Notes under the pieces: generated by a model | Told to the model about the DNA's origin: nothing | The model's input: the letters and a program-made list of their open reading frames with translations, nothing else | Databases searched by the model: none | Part shown: positions 45,800 to 51,600 of the stretch, piece by piece | Numbering within the stretch: position 1 is the stretch's first letter | Layout: the number at the start of each line of letters is the position of its first letter | Program-made: the position numbers and the translations under genes | Source: Ancylostoma caninum | Lineage: Eukaryota > Nematoda > Chromadorea > Rhabditida > Ancylostomatidae | Reading direction: 5' to 3' | NCBI GenBank assembly: GCA_037903475.1 | Contig: JBAJFG010000077.1 | Coordinates: forward strand, 186,001-250,000 | Length of the DNA stretch: 64,000 bases

Positions 45800-46301
45800 A
45801 CTGCGAAAGTGCTAGAAGCTAACCCAGCAGATCGAAGTAAAACCTATCTGCTCTGAAGTTTTGGCTAATAAGATGCTATTACATGTAAACCACTTTCGCT
45901 TGGATCCAGCGAATTTTGATCCCGCAGCTGTAGTAGTTCATGTGTATACCAACGTAATACCAGAATGGGTAAAGTACAAGACAACTAAGCAAAGACCCGC
46001 TTGTTGTTTTGCATTTTTTTGTATTCTCTTGCACTTTCTCTGTGAGGAACAGCTTTTATCTACTACTTGAGTTTTATTTTATTTTTCAAATTGTTTTATC
46101 TTATGTACACATTGGTTTCCACATCTACGTGAAAAATTGCGATAAAGTAAGGATCGTTTTGCAATTAAGATACATCGAGTACCGGAAAACATTGATCTTT
46201 ATGTGTTGATGTGCTACCTCCTAAGAATTAAATGTGCTCCACATAACGGAACAATAAATGTGTTTATGAAAAATGTTCATTTCAATGACAGCCGACGACA
46301 T
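18538..46301 (+). CDS. Ectonucleotide pyrophosphatase/phosphodiesterase (ENPP family)
   Basis: Hydrolyses phosphodiester or pyrophosphate bonds of extracellular nucleotides or lipids; the substrate cannot be told here. Exons: 18538-18660, 18719-18824, 18884-18947, 19011-19109 (or 19116), 38039-38140, 38204-38378, 42436-42609, 45381-45496, 45561-45679, about 46150-46301, and perhaps 23669-23706. A hydrophobic signal peptide precedes ISFDGFR (first metal Asp). The nucleophile Thr is in FTATNH, followed by [14 protein letters not shown]. Then come EEPD-like AEPDHALH (Asp and His four apart), TADHGH, STHGMD and a C-terminal [12 protein letters not shown]. All metal ligands are present, so the enzyme should be active. 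The phases between 45679 and 46150 and across the big intron are not fully resolved. The ATG follows a TTTCTAG acceptor. A Bel/Pao element occupies the largest intron. Confidence 0.85.
19117..20190. other. ENPP intron sequence with minor repeats
   Basis: No exon is recognised. Sequence at 19,752-19,850 (CAAAAGCGGAGGAACGCCTGG, then GGTGCGCTG) is a decayed relative of the 59-bp minisatellite unit. The block at 20,068-20,105 repeats the one near 18,053. Confidence 0.4.
20200..21800 (-). pseudogene. Decayed Ty3/gypsy retrotransposon (gag, protease, RT remnants)
   Basis: Read on the minus strand, the order is Gag-like (about 21,690-21,200), aspartic protease (21,025-20,940, with [10 protein letters not shown] where active enzymes have DTGA) and reverse transcriptase (about 20,740-20,220). 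The RT part includes a [13 protein letters not shown] start and, near 20,290, an AAYLDG motif where YLDD is expected. Frames change several times, there are stops, and a G/C homopolymer near 21,212-21,226 interrupts Gag. No LTRs, RNase H or integrase are recognised. It lies antisense in an ENPP intron. The two changed catalytic positions and the broken frames make it inactive. Confidence 0.65.
21801..23668. other. ENPP intron, no feature recognised
   Basis: An ORF of 165 codons at 21,742-22,239 is antisense to the gypsy remnant and has no motif. The rest is ordinary intronic sequence without splice-supported exons. Confidence 0.4.
23669..23706 (+). CDS. Tentative short ENPP exon (WPG segment)
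   Basis: ENPP proteins carry a conserved WPG motif between the EPIWLT and EPD blocks. This 38-nt segment follows GTGATCAG, reads [11 protein letters not shown], ends before a GT, and its phase (0 in, 2 nt out) fits a 19,116 donor and the 38,039 acceptor. Against it, the sequence lies inside an inverted repeat (23,636-23,704), so the match may be chance. Confidence 0.3.
24100..24830. repeat. Diverged repeat relics in the ENPP intron
   Basis: TTCGTGCTCAGCACCTCAAATAA (near 24,312) matches an arm of the MITE at 47,721-47,939. CTTCGTGTAGATGACAATGATTTTCT (near 24,591) matches the inner arm of the 7.6-9.9 kb foldback. No coding content. Confidence 0.45.
25318..25836 (+). repeat. 5' LTR of the Bel/Pao element
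   Basis: 519 bp, starting TATAACGACTCC and ending AATCCCGATA. It should hold promoter and polyadenylation signals, but no clear TATA box or AATAAA was identified with confidence. An inverted pair around GCGCGGACTGA and TCAGTCCGCGC (about 25,457-25,512) could form a stem in the RNA. Confidence 0.95.
25838..25849 (+). promoter_or_regulatory. Primer binding site, tRNA-Gly (GCC) type
   Basis: One base after the 5' LTR the sequence TGGTGCATCGGC is complementary to the 3' end of tRNA-Gly(GCC) including CCA. The match runs for 12 bases before diverging. It would prime minus-strand DNA synthesis. Confidence 0.8.
26032..27435 (+). pseudogene. Bel/Pao Gag, N-terminal and central part
   Basis: Structural protein of the retrotransposon particle. 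The ATG at 26032 (ACAATGGC context) gives an open frame to 27435, but the native frame is lost at a run of nine A residues (26856-26864). Beyond that, the expected Gag tail and zinc knuckles lie in another frame, and residues read here after about 277 are not native. The N-terminal helical region is rich in Glu and Leu. LPKFRG near residue 138, followed by a WDQFW segment and a LLQRKYG stretch, marks the DUF1759 domain typical of Pao Gag. The A-run ends in A AAA AAC, a possible -1 slippery site, so this could be programmed rather than a mutation. Confidence 0.85.
26866..27620 (+). pseudogene. Gag nucleocapsid zinc knuckles and protease start
   Basis: In the frame after the A-run, a basic proline-rich linker and a CFYC segment lead to two CCHC zinc knuckles ([14 protein letters not shown] and [14 protein letters not shown], near 27,141-27,240), which bind RNA. 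These are followed by a Pao-type aspartic peptidase. Its active-site motif reads LHTGADQSF near 27,492, with His (CAC) where the catalytic Asp is expected, so the protease should be dead. The frame stops at 27,620 inside the peptidase, and the remainder continues in another frame from an A5 run at about 27,611. Confidence 0.85.
27612..28390 (+). pseudogene. Pol segment: peptidase end and RT N-terminal region
   Basis: Third frame of the broken gag-pol. It carries the peptidase C-terminal half (LLGCGDLF near 27,810), a connector ([10 protein letters not shown]) and the Pao RT N-terminal part (VRLPWKED near 28,148, then the segment ending LAHQPVLTP). The frame is lost near 28,380-28,390; codons after that within the same ORF are not native. 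Confidence 0.8.
28384..29030 (+). pseudogene. Pol segment: reverse transcriptase core
   Basis: Reverse transcriptase fingers and palm: RVVFDGSA near 28,403, DVEKAFLQV near 28,543, [11 protein letters not shown] near 28,676, and [11 protein letters not shown] near 28,772. The catalytic box is YVDN rather than YVDD; I recall that YVDN occurs in nematode Pao RTs, so this alone may not be a defect. The frame is lost near 29,030 ahead of the RNase H part. There is no start codon of its own. Confidence 0.9.
29040..29402 (+). pseudogene. Pol segment: RT thumb and RNase H start, ends in a nonsense codon
   Basis: Begins with the [11 protein letters not shown] motif typical of Pao Pol and contains the RNase H Asp in FSDASKNAM (near 29,282). 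The frame ends with TAA at 29400-29402, placed inside the conserved segment before LEINAL. The downstream ORF continues in the same frame, so this is a single in-frame nonsense change. Confidence 0.85.
29403..32177 (+). CDS. RNase H C-terminal part, integrase and membrane-protein fusion
   Basis: A 917-codon open frame (first ATG 29424). It holds the RNase H remainder ([10 protein letters not shown]), an H2C2 integrase zinc finger (HRPHH with CVPC, 30,260-30,380), the integrase core with Asp in VGIDYFGPL (30,463), Asp in TSDNAPYF (30,658) and Glu in FYERLIKS (30,813), then a DUF5641-like domain ([12 protein letters not shown], 31,246). Unexpectedly the frame then runs into a signal-like hydrophobic segment ([11 protein letters not shown], near 31,650), a cysteine-rich ectodomain and a strong transmembrane pair (31,995-32,145). 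This resembles the N-terminal part of an envelope gene fused to Pol; it would need proteolysis or a separate spliced mRNA to act. The stop TAG is 4 nt before the envelope ATG. Confidence 0.9.
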   Translation, partial: LEINALTMATRLVNTVFHAIGSKVTISAIMIFSDSEIALSWLANPHPDQKAGVLVRNRTAEIRRIADDLKRTGPLVKFGYVKTDLNPADCATRGLTRDDLNKHLWWTGPDFLVKEQQAWPQCHELVTVETHEDILPNHTPCVCTAAQVQHTDKEEPIDWTRHSSMSRAVSAFAYALRWLQRLIERVNPDLQSRLLERFPTLHTRYDDNFITVQERRDAMKILIRCHQRVHVANGINYSKDRLFPVTDHDGLIRCRGRLQQSDLSEAGKSPLLLGANTPMASLVIREAHRPHHLATAHTMARVREKYWIPQLRRQVQKILRRCVPCQRMNNRPFRYPQLPDLPARRVTRSRPFQHVGIDYFGPLTIKAGETGTSKAYGIILTCTTTRLLHLETVSDMTTESLINALRRFFARRGVPETVTSDNAPYFLLGDQILHGSAERVAQDTTLARTMATKGILWKTITPYAPWQGAFYERLIKSVKHSLYKSLGKEVVSLERLYTLLVEIEGTLNTRPLTYQEELWEDQPVIRPIDFIQRDMVVTFPLEGLKDTSEDPDYYPTEELLQLRTRKQAEDALRSSHELTERFWKIWREQYLGALREQHTRYLAGGRGSPQLPTVDTVVLVADPNQPRNTWKLGRITEVKSNHERVVREVELVLPNRRVIRRPINLLVPLELDDTSHAEGQDIVDHTGEVPEQTVEVPEHTEELPQNDIPLLDVNTEPPNHDSERRYHLRNRPRPNYRQLNRGLIPTMIYLCCLTNLCGTLSAQSVESPVRLDLATASGSIQCTTEGILIETNQIDSYELCAEDFCVVRGNSPQKEMIHLPPEITLHVHTVHLKVSYQGKMKILDTQCPATPFCDHVECWFCTANLFNPECNPRAVIITIAIIIYGIVAILYTFCYVPVVVGLPIRVVFIIAMTLQRWESSLQLL
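32182..33885 (+). CDS. Envelope-like glycoprotein with phlebovirus G2-type motif, 567 aa
   Basis: Intact ORF on a separate frame. It has an N-terminal signal peptide (residues about 15-33), an ectodomain with many cysteines and several N-glycosylation sequons, and near residue 158 the motif [10 protein letters not shown], which is the signature of the phlebovirus-type G2 fusion glycoprotein family found in nematode Bel/Pao elements. A Pro/Thr-rich stretch (about 207-252) divides two cysteine-rich halves. One transmembrane helix (about 492-515) is followed by a roughly 50-residue cysteine-containing tail. Likely role: class II-type membrane fusion or cell-to-cell transfer. It is uninterrupted although gag-pol is broken. 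Expression probably uses the acceptor CTATAG just before the ATG. Function in this host is inferred only. Confidence 0.85.
   Translation: MRKTVRQRADGRRSTTGFVPLILVISAVHLAQACQNVDVFEMRATTCVKSSDENETCTFDTTQMLKMNTFHRDACFRIQKQGTLLKEIRLEWIRLQLICDKQTDMFTRHTIQRVVDAKRCPRSGSCRGDKCADINTTAIIPELSQGNAFPEITYCVESCGGPGCGCFYISSGCLFYRIYATPVNNDTYEIFHCPRWREEAVIQKTVAQPHQTVEEETVILQPTIPQERTTMKMTLSSVTITPTPALQTAFITDGKSVAIWSDQNSPTLHCVSREAAQNLECDMHTNCACQPAENKVNCVCADQNITEVFQTELQNRLPVRRPWIEFEEHQGGTDQDTVKALIRSLSTAEILVSIKEEFDSTVREVTDSICTIEDTTITGCYHCSRGALAQVVCFAQDRATTASVQCNDTAFAVPCSPEGSSSSLRFSMSTAQIKIYCETSCGKTKKPFEITGVLHWTKTVQLTAEKILAGESNVFNEWVLPDIGHIANVFMSWYKFTLITTAVLLIAIAVGYLFIWNHGSPIVFLCASVLCKTIRGVTRCWISAVLGIAACLCGRQNRRKHPALKQL
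34020..35459 (+). CDS. Third retrotransposon ORF: coiled-coil, RS-rich protein, 479 aa
   Basis: Open from ATG 34020 to a TAA at 35457-35459. The frame is open further upstream (from 33798, overlapping env), but a strong TTTTGTTTAG acceptor at 33988-33997 and the first good ATG after it favour 34020. Layout: basic Lys/Pro-rich N-terminus (KKKRPSPP); helical heptad-rich region about residues 60-255; four tandem 9-residue repeats of the QRR(P/T)SP type (about 268-303); an Arg/Ser and RSRSR segment; a second coiled coil (about 375-430); an RS-rich C-terminus. No enzymatic motif. It resembles nuclear RNA-binding or splicing-adaptor proteins in composition. I do not recognise a family. The stop codon lies in the first five bases of the 3' LTR. 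Confidence 0.8.
   Translation: MTKPTEMKKTMEKKKRPSPPAIPTKSSKQVPHNPRSTVSGGSPTTTLQSASSATEGVPPFSRRGDVEKAYYKLYRTGVSLISLVCNENDALHKEVDVARQEGKNELAAMVKDLKDRHESQPELAQIAQLLDSLRAKVDADNTKLQTQITTWKGDVTDRINHLLKLKTPCALTKVDMINAMRAEYDAFRSAQKVLEEQRPIPITAAELKPLHDQYQDICTRLDRMEAMITQSRSDNETAMAKMQQMLENIQRGMDDNSSVSSSRSSHAPAEQRRPSPIAEQRRTSPIAGQRRPSPVAARRRTSQDPNHRSSRQESRRTPRTRSRSRINPSRQYARTPPRRHPTPSREHSPRRILRGDARSPVQRRPLPTTEREYEDELHALEKRIQEINARIEMELRSSSEGALRRLESLRRDKSELKKTKDFYEERLNRIRRATQRDHSERSRSPHVRDQRSSSQRRQWQRPTAWNDYGSQRSSAARGV
35455..35973 (+). repeat. 3' LTR of the Bel/Pao element
   Basis: 519 bp, same length as the 5' LTR with 8 substitutions, all transitions, and no indels. It is preceded by a short purine run (GGGGAG) that may act as the polypurine tract, and followed by the GCCAG duplication. 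Confidence 0.95.
35979..38038. other. ENPP intron 3' of the retrotransposon
   Basis: No exon is recognised until the acceptor at 38,037. A GGGGAGGGGGG purine tract lies near 36,050. An open stretch at about 37,310-37,459 ending in TAG has no splice support or recognised family. Confidence 0.4.
38608..40078. repeat. Foldback element, 1.47 kb, in an ENPP intron
   Basis: The left end AATGACCACCATAGGTACGATAGTGGTGAGAC is matched inverted by GTCTCAGGTCATCGTACCTATGATGACCA at 40,049-40,077. Nested inverted blocks occur at 39,310-39,370 and 39,545-39,605 (CAGTTGTCAGCTG with AGAATGGTATATAAT). The motif GTTGCGCAGTTGTC recurs several times in both directions. The centre has a tRNA A-box-like TAGCTCAGGTGGG (39,426). 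No transposase ORF. Confidence 0.65.
40390..40912 (+). pseudogene. RTE-type non-LTR retrotransposon, 3' end of the ORF
   Basis: Frame-shifted fragments read [12 protein letters not shown] (about 40,447), then [17 protein letters not shown] and [17 protein letters not shown] (40,690-40,810), then [11 protein letters not shown]. These match the C-terminal region of nematode RTE/Bov-B-like endonuclease-reverse transcriptases. The RT catalytic core is missing here (5' truncation, usual for LINEs). The 3' border is a GAAGAAGACGAAGAAG run. Confidence 0.7.
41107..41996. repeat. Inverted-repeat element around the 41.4 kb hairpin
   Basis: GGCGCAGCACCAGGTGGTCATTG at the left is matched inverted by CAATGACCAGCTAGTGCTGCGCC at the right, with GGACTTAGTA near both. 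The arms are about 40 bp. The interior contains the separate hairpin at 41,416 and a smaller palindrome at 41,626-41,678. No ORF. Confidence 0.5.
41416..41572. mobile_element. Near-perfect hairpin MITE, 157 bp
   Basis: Arms of about 70 nt (CCAAAGTGGCA at the start, TGCCACTTTGG at the end; inward TTCGTTTTTGAGAAACCGTC and its complement) surround a loop of roughly 10 nt. The two arms differ at only a few positions. If transcribed as part of the ENPP intron it would form a long double-stranded RNA stem. Confidence 0.8.
43690..44640 (-). repeat. Degenerate 60-bp minisatellite, about 15 units
   Basis: On the minus strand each unit reads roughly GTGGGGAACGCC, then GGGTCCACCGATGGAGAAAGG, then GCCCGCCGTGGCCCAGT. 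Order and sequence resemble the 59-bp unit at 17.0 and 63.5 kb. Units are most regular from 44,140 to 44,630. Long ORFs on both strands (up to 205 codons) are by-products of the repeat. It lies in an ENPP intron. Confidence 0.85.
44641..45380. other. ENPP intron, no gene called
   Basis: A GC-rich stretch (44,700-45,070) has short ORFs without motif; the rest is AT-rich up to the acceptor TAATATTCAG at 45,380. Confidence 0.4.
45763..45796. repeat. (AT)17 microsatellite
   Basis: 34 bp of uninterrupted AT dinucleotides in an ENPP intron. Confidence 0.98.
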
Positions 46302-47003
46302 GTGAGTCCTCTAGTATTTTTAGTTTTTACTATCGTTTTCTAGATATCTGTTCTTGATTATTTGATATTAAAAGTAGAATTCAATTCCGGCAGTCCCGGT
46401 GTCCAAGCAGGTGGGGACCCCTGTTTTTTAAAAGCCTCCCTAACACGGTCTATCTGCATCAGCAAATGGCCTCCTCATATGGTGTTTTCTCTCAAACCAT
46501 CATTTGTCACTTTCGTGGCTTCTCCAATACCTCTACCACAATCAGAAACACGAAGTGTGTGAACTCGATGAATAAGAGAGCACTGAAGTTTTAACAAAAC
46601 AAAACTCCAATTGTGAGATTTCTAAAAATTACAGGAGATGTTCGGTTTCTAACAAGGGCGCAAGCCGTAATGTAATTCTGAAGTGTTTGAATTTGCTTGC
46701 ATGCTCATATTTGAAAAACGTTTCATTTTCTTAGAAAATTGTTGGTATGAGAGCATACGTGAAAAGCAAGCTGGTCTTATCTATCTGTATTATTGTGATG
46801 GATCTGTAAACAGTGCAGCTACGTTCTATGATTCCCTCCATCATTACGGTGAGGCGAGTTAGTCCTCTCATCACCTCAATAAAGCGTTCAACGACGCTAA
46901 CGGCGTTTTGACCCTGCTAACACCCAAGTTTCTGTGTCAATGTTAACCAAGGAAGAACCGTGGTGTTCAACAGATAGGCACGGAACCTGGTGTTCGTTGT
47001 CTT
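46302..47003. other. Region downstream of the last firm ENPP exon
   Basis: A TTTTCTTAG acceptor at 46,740 starts an open stretch (46,741-46,846) followed by GTGAGG. In phase with the previous exon it reads a short hydrophobic tail ending at a TAA (46,811); in another phase it is a stop-free 35-codon exon. Either could be the ENPP 3' end, and I cannot decide between them. Confidence 0.35.
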
Positions 47004-47345
47004 CTACACTACATCCTCAGTGTTCTTGCAATATCTCCAATCCGCTCGATTCTTCCTGCTCTGAACGAGGCCGTACATCACATTGATTTCTCGACCTAGA
47101 TATACGTAGCTGGAGCATTCAGATCTGATCGTTTCGTTGAGAGAAAGTGGGGCATCCGGGATCAACCCGTTCTTCTTGGACGTCGTCTTCGTCAGATTCA
47201 GTTGGAGGCCGATCTTTCCACACGTGGTGTCGAAGTCGGTCATCATCCGTTTCGCTTCGCTGATGGTTGATCTAACTTCTCGAGCCATATATACTGCCCG
47301 AAATTCGTCCTTATCGAAATATGTCAACCTGTCGCCAGGCGACTC
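47004..47345 (-). pseudogene. RTE-type retrotransposon RT fragment
   Basis: The minus-strand frame reads AKRMMTDFDTTCGKIGLQLNL, then TSYVYLG-like SSYVYLGREIN, the segment after the catalytic box in nematode RTE reverse transcriptases. Both ends are truncated. The upstream end is fused to a repeat also found at the tip of the 7.6-9.9 kb foldback. Confidence 0.7.
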
Positions 47346-47480
47346 ATCGCCTAAGGGTGTACATGGAATGCCGATTTTTTTTTTCATTTTCGAATAGAAT
47401 CCACGGTGATTGAGGTAGAGGATGGCAGAAAAAAAAGACAGGAAAAGATTAAAGAGGATTCCTTACAACTACTGGAAAGA
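47320..47480. repeat. Copy of the tip of the 7.6-9.9 kb foldback
   Basis: CGAAATATGTC, GGCGACTCATCGCC, TTTTCGAATAGAATCCACGGTGATT and the AAAGATTAAAGAGGATTCC block match 7,557-7,690 and, inverted, 9,745-9,853. Confidence 0.65.
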
Positions 47481-47720
47481 GCATTTTGCAATTCATCAAG
47501 AAAAAAGTCAAGGACGTAACGATTGCATGGCCACTGTTGAAATGCTTGAACTGCAAACACGATTGGGGTCCAGATGAACAGAGTTCGGAAAAAGAGCCAA
47601 AAACAACCTTCATGCTCTCTACCTCTTTTCTTCTAATAATGTCAGGAGACCGCATCAAAGATTTTCCGGCACTATTCAACTTTCACGTACCCAAGATCTT
47701 TGAAGAGATTTTTCTTCACT

Positions 47721-47939
47721 GAAACTTCGCATATGCGGGTTATTTGAGATGCTGAACACGAATATCACATTCACTTTGTACCGTGACTCCATTTTTGTAG
47801 AGATACAGTATGTGTGCTACGCATGCTACCGTGCGCTCACCGTAACCACACAAAAATGTGGTTACGTGATAAATTGGATATGATATTCGTATTCAGCACC
47901 TCAAATAATCCTCATATGCAAGACTTCAGGCTAAAAATT
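47721..47939. mobile_element. MITE, about 219 bp, imperfect inverted ends
   Basis: GAAACTTCGCATATGCGGGTTATTTGAGATGCTGAACACGAATATC at the left is matched inverted by GATATTCGTATTCAGCACCTC, AAATAATCCTCATATGCAAGACTTC at the right. A central smaller palindrome contains GTAACCACA and TGTGGTTAC. A diverged arm occurs near 24,312. Confidence 0.7.
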
Positions 47940-48031
47940 ATTTTGAAGAGTCTTGTCCGCGAGGGTTGAACAGTGCCAAGTTCTCTATTGCATTGCCATA
48001 AGAGTATTGGCTGATATTTATTAAATTTTGA

Positions 48032-48487
48032 CCACGCAAACTAACCGTGGTTACCGTGATTAGCTATCCTGTAGACTGAGACGCGTTTGGAGACGCATTT
48101 TTGAATAATCTGGTTTCATCTGGTCATGCGCTAATGAGTCTTAGCGGCAAACACTGCAGCCGCTGCGAGGTGGCCGAGTGGATAACTCATCGAACATAGT
48201 CCGTGCAGTAGTTCATGCAGTAGTGCACGTACCTCTAGTCATTAGAAGTACATAAAACAAGTTTAAAAGCCTAAAATTCAAAAGTGCAAGATGAGTCGCG
48301 CCGACAGGATCCGAACCCCTTATCTTCTGCTTGATAGTCTGACCCCTTATCCACTCGGCCACATTTCCACTTTCGCCGTATTGGCTCACCTTAATCAAAA
48401 GAAACCAAGGTTTTGAAAAATGTGTCCTTAATTACTCTACAGTCTACAGGACAGCTAATCGCTGTAACCACAGTTGATTTGAGTGGT
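48032..48487. repeat. Foldback, 456 bp, with tRNA-like sequence on both arms
   Basis: Ends CCACGCAAACTAACCGTGG and CCACAGTTGATTTGAGTGG are inverted, continuing through GATTAGCTATCCTGTAGACTG. Inside, GAGGTGGCCGAGTGGATAA (48,167) carries a Leu/Ser-type tRNA A-box, and the opposite strand at 48,370-48,297 carries the A-box again plus a B-box-like GGGTTCGGATCC. The cloverleaf does not fold properly, so these are SINE or tRNA-pseudogene pieces, not tRNA genes. Confidence 0.6.
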
Positions 48488-49286
48488 AAAAGTTCATGAT
48501 ACCCAGCTCCACAAGGAATCCTATGGGAGTTCAATATACAAATTTTTGACGTGCTCTCCGGATCGCATCAGGACCATTGGGCAACATTGATGGACATAAA
48601 CTAACATCATCTTAGACGAAGCTTTCGAAAATGGATGTTTCGTTTTGATCCCCGGAGTTAGCTAGCTCCACGAGCAGTGTAGCGGCAGTGTTAACCTCGT
48701 GCACTTCCCTTCTCAGGTTGAGGTGCTGTTTCTATTATGTCTCTATAGAAAGATGAGATGTTTGGGAAGGTGGGCAACAAATGACTCAATTTCCAGGACC
48801 TGACGAAGGCGAGAACGTCGAAGTGATAGCGAAACAATAAAAAAAACCTTTCTGGCTCACAGCTGGACGCAATAAACTTCTACCGATAATGTCTTATAAT
48901 TGTATTCTCTTAGTTTTTTAGAACAATTACAAAAGGAAACAAGAGATGAAACCAATTTAGGACGCCGGATTGACAGTAGATTACTTGTAGGACCGACCGC
49001 GCCGCGCCCCAATGTCAACGTGCTGCTGCTTCGGGATTATTGGACTTACCACCCGCCCGCGTCCGGCCCCGGGGTAAAGTGTACGGGACGCCGCTGTTTC
49101 GTTCCGTTCCTCTTCCCAGAATTCACACATTGTTGTTTATTCACACATTCAGAAGGGCAATATGGACTGACGCAACGTGTATGGGTGCTAAGTGTCTCTA
49201 GCCAACTGCTACGTCATACACACTCTCAAAACGAATCGGCTGCATGTCTTCGTTTTTATCTGATTTGTAATTTTAGTCAATTTCAG

Positions 49287-49427
49287 TACTTCATTTTTAT
49301 GATTATTGTGATACCACTCTTCCTTTTACTGCTCTTGTTGTTGATTTATCTAGCATGGAAATTTTATAAATTGTTCAAGAAAAGCGAAAGGACATCACAG
49401 GTTGGTGCAACTCATGAGCAAGTTTAG
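49287..49427 (+). CDS. Possible ENPP terminal exon: C-terminal membrane anchor
   Basis: After the acceptor CAATTTCAG (49,286) an open frame in phase 0 encodes YFIFMIIVIPLFLLLLLLLI, a strong transmembrane helix, followed by a basic stop-transfer (WKFYKLFKKSER) and a short cytoplasmic tail ending at TAG (49,425-49,427). Several ENPPs have a C-terminal anchor, so this would fit, but it is 3 kb from the last firm exon. The stop codon coincides with the first bases of a dispersed repeat. It might also belong to a separate gene. Confidence 0.4.
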   Translation, partial: YFIFMIIVIPLFLLLLLLLIYLAWKFYKLFKKSERTSQVGATHEQV

Positions 49428-49620
49428 GGCAATTTGTACTAGCTGCGTGCGTCACGTGCGCCACTCGCACACATTTATTTGCGAGGGATTCATGAAGAGC
49501 GGACAACGCGGTGTGTACATCCTTAATGAAAACAACGCGCGACCGCCGCGAGGCCGTAAGCAAGTGCGTCTGAGCTGCGATTGCGATGCGACTGGATCGA
49601 CACTATTTGGCTAGTTCTGC
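49426..49620. repeat. Dispersed repeat B, truncated copy
   Basis: AGGGCAATTTGTACTAGCTGCGTGCGTC, ACAACGCGCGACCGCCGCGAGGCCGTAAGC and GTGCGTCTGAGCTGCG follow in the same order as in the full copy at 55,088-55,313. The right inverted end is not found. Confidence 0.65.
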
Positions 49621-50176
49621 CCCAAAAGTTCGGTGAGAAATTTTTCGCCCAAGCTGCGCCCACGGTGGTTATTTGAAGTGCGTTTTAACTATGCGTTTTC
49701 GCGCAGGAACATCAATGAGGTCTTTGGCCAGGTTTTGTTGTGAGAGAGGGGGCGCAAGTGCTGAATAGAGAAATAATTTCGGAGAAGTTAGCCTTCATAT
49801 TTGAAGCGCTTAGAGCGTGTACTGATTCACCTATTCTTCTCATCGACGAATTCCCAAACCTTCCCCCACACCTCCCCCCCCCAGTGATTTACACTTCAAA
49901 TGCATTTATGATGAGAATGCGATTTCAGACGGATGCCGAAGCAGGAGACGCAGGAAACTACGCCACGGAAGATAAAAATGCAGAAGGTGGAAACGCGGAA
50001 GGTGAAAAATAAATAAGGAAAGTACAATATTCTTATTACTGCACAATCATATCGCCAATAAAGTGTTTGTCGGATCAGTTTTGAGCGTGATTAGCTCCGT
50101 ACTGCTCGGTATTCGTTTGCCGCTATATCCTGAAGTTTAGAACCCGGACTCAGAAAAACTCAACGAACTACGAACT
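49621..50176. other. Spacer, no gene recognised
   Basis: A 90-codon ORF (49,740-50,012) has an acidic Ala/Gly/Glu-rich tail but no motif or splice support. Confidence 0.4.
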
Positions 50177-50964
50177 TAAGCTGTGCTTTCAGAACGACAT
50201 ATATGGTTGGAAAGCTTATCTCAAATGATTTGACAGATTACATTTGAAATTTGCTGAATAGTTAGTACAAGCTCGAAATTCCATTTCCTGCCATATTGAC
50301 ATATACCTCCCTCAATCATGGCTTGGCAGCTGGATAGCCTAGTGGATGGTGATGCTGACTCATAAGATGGAGGTCGAGGGTTTGCATCCTGTCCCCAATT
50401 TTGTTTTGCAAACTTCAATTGCTGACCTTTGACAGGGTGAGGAGCTGTTCAGGAGATGGCTGATTATTGATGTTACACTATGAAGGCTACAGGAAGACTT
50501 CGTCTGTATGAACCCTACTGCGCTGTTTGATAAAGGCTTGGCCCAATTCTTTTCACAACTGGTCACTCTTATGGCCTGAACAAAAACAGGTGCAATCTGA
50601 TCGAAGAATTTTTTACTAACCGCAGCAACGATGATGATTTTCCATTATTTTCAAAGCAGCACTCGTAGCTATTGCTCATTTATCTCCTGAACAGTTCCGC
50701 ACTCTGTCAAAGATTAGCTATTAAAGTTTGGAAAACTTCGGTGAGGGAGGATGCTAACCCTCGACTTCCACCCTACGTGTCAGCATTACTATCCACTCGG
50801 CTATCCAGCTGCCAAGCCACCATTGAGAGAGGTACATGTCAATATGGCAGGAAATGGAATTTTGAGCTTGCATTAACCAATTAGCAAACTTCAAATATAA
50901 TCTGTAGCATCATTTGAGATAACCTTTCCAACGATATATGTCTCGTTCCGAAAGCGCAGCTTAG
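50177..50964. repeat. Foldback, 788 bp, tRNA-like segment in each arm
   Basis: 50,177-50,470 recurs inverted at about 50,672-50,964. Matching blocks: AAGCTGTGCTTTC with GAAAGCGCAGCTT, GCCATATTGACAT, GGCTTGGCAGCTGGATAGCC and CTCCTGAACAG. In the left arm GGATAGCCTAGTGGATGG and GGGTTTGCATCC resemble tRNA A- and B-boxes 50 bp apart. No ORF. Likely two inverted SINE copies or a foldback that captured one. Confidence 0.75.
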
Positions 50965-51600
50965 GTTCGTGCACTTCCCTTGTCAGAAGATACCTTCGAA
51001 AATTTAGGAAAAGAAGCAAGTATCACCAGAGTGCCCTCTCGTCTTCCTTCTTGCTGTAGTCCGCATAGATGCAAAAATTGCACTGTACATAGTCGTTACT
51101 ACCTGTTTTTTTTTTTTGCTATTATACCATTTCTTTGCTCTTTCTAGTTAACTGCATGATAATTTTGGATTTACGGAGTGACGAAATTGTTGTCCCTTAT
51201 GATCATTCTCCTCCTTCTCCATCACGTCAAAGATCGAGATTGAAAAAATATCGTGAGTGATAGTACACCTATCTCGGAGAATGTTGGGGTATTTTCCAGA
51301 ACCTAGAGGCTGAAGCCTTCTCATGGCCTTAAAGATATTTGGACCTTCTTTTCGAACCAGCATCGAACGCCTTGGGACAACAAACTCTTATTTTGCATGC
51401 CATTCCTTTCGGGAGAAGTGAGCGCGTCCTTTCAACAGTGCATAGTCTGGCTCAACTGCAAGATGGCGTCTTCCTGGTGGATGTTCCGAATGATAACATC
51501 AAACGGTAGTTCGCTCAAAATAGGCTCTATGATATGCAATGTATGTCGGAGCAATATGTTGCATGCCGCTCAGAAAAAATAGCGGGCCAAACGGTAGCTA
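50965..51600. other. Spacer, no gene recognised
   Basis: Short overlapping ORFs only. A T homopolymer lies near 51,107-51,117. Confidence 0.4.

Noticed and set aside
48297..48370. Minus-strand tRNA-Leu/Ser gene
   Set aside because: A- and B-boxes are present, but the acceptor and anticodon stems do not pair; treated as tRNA-derived repeat.
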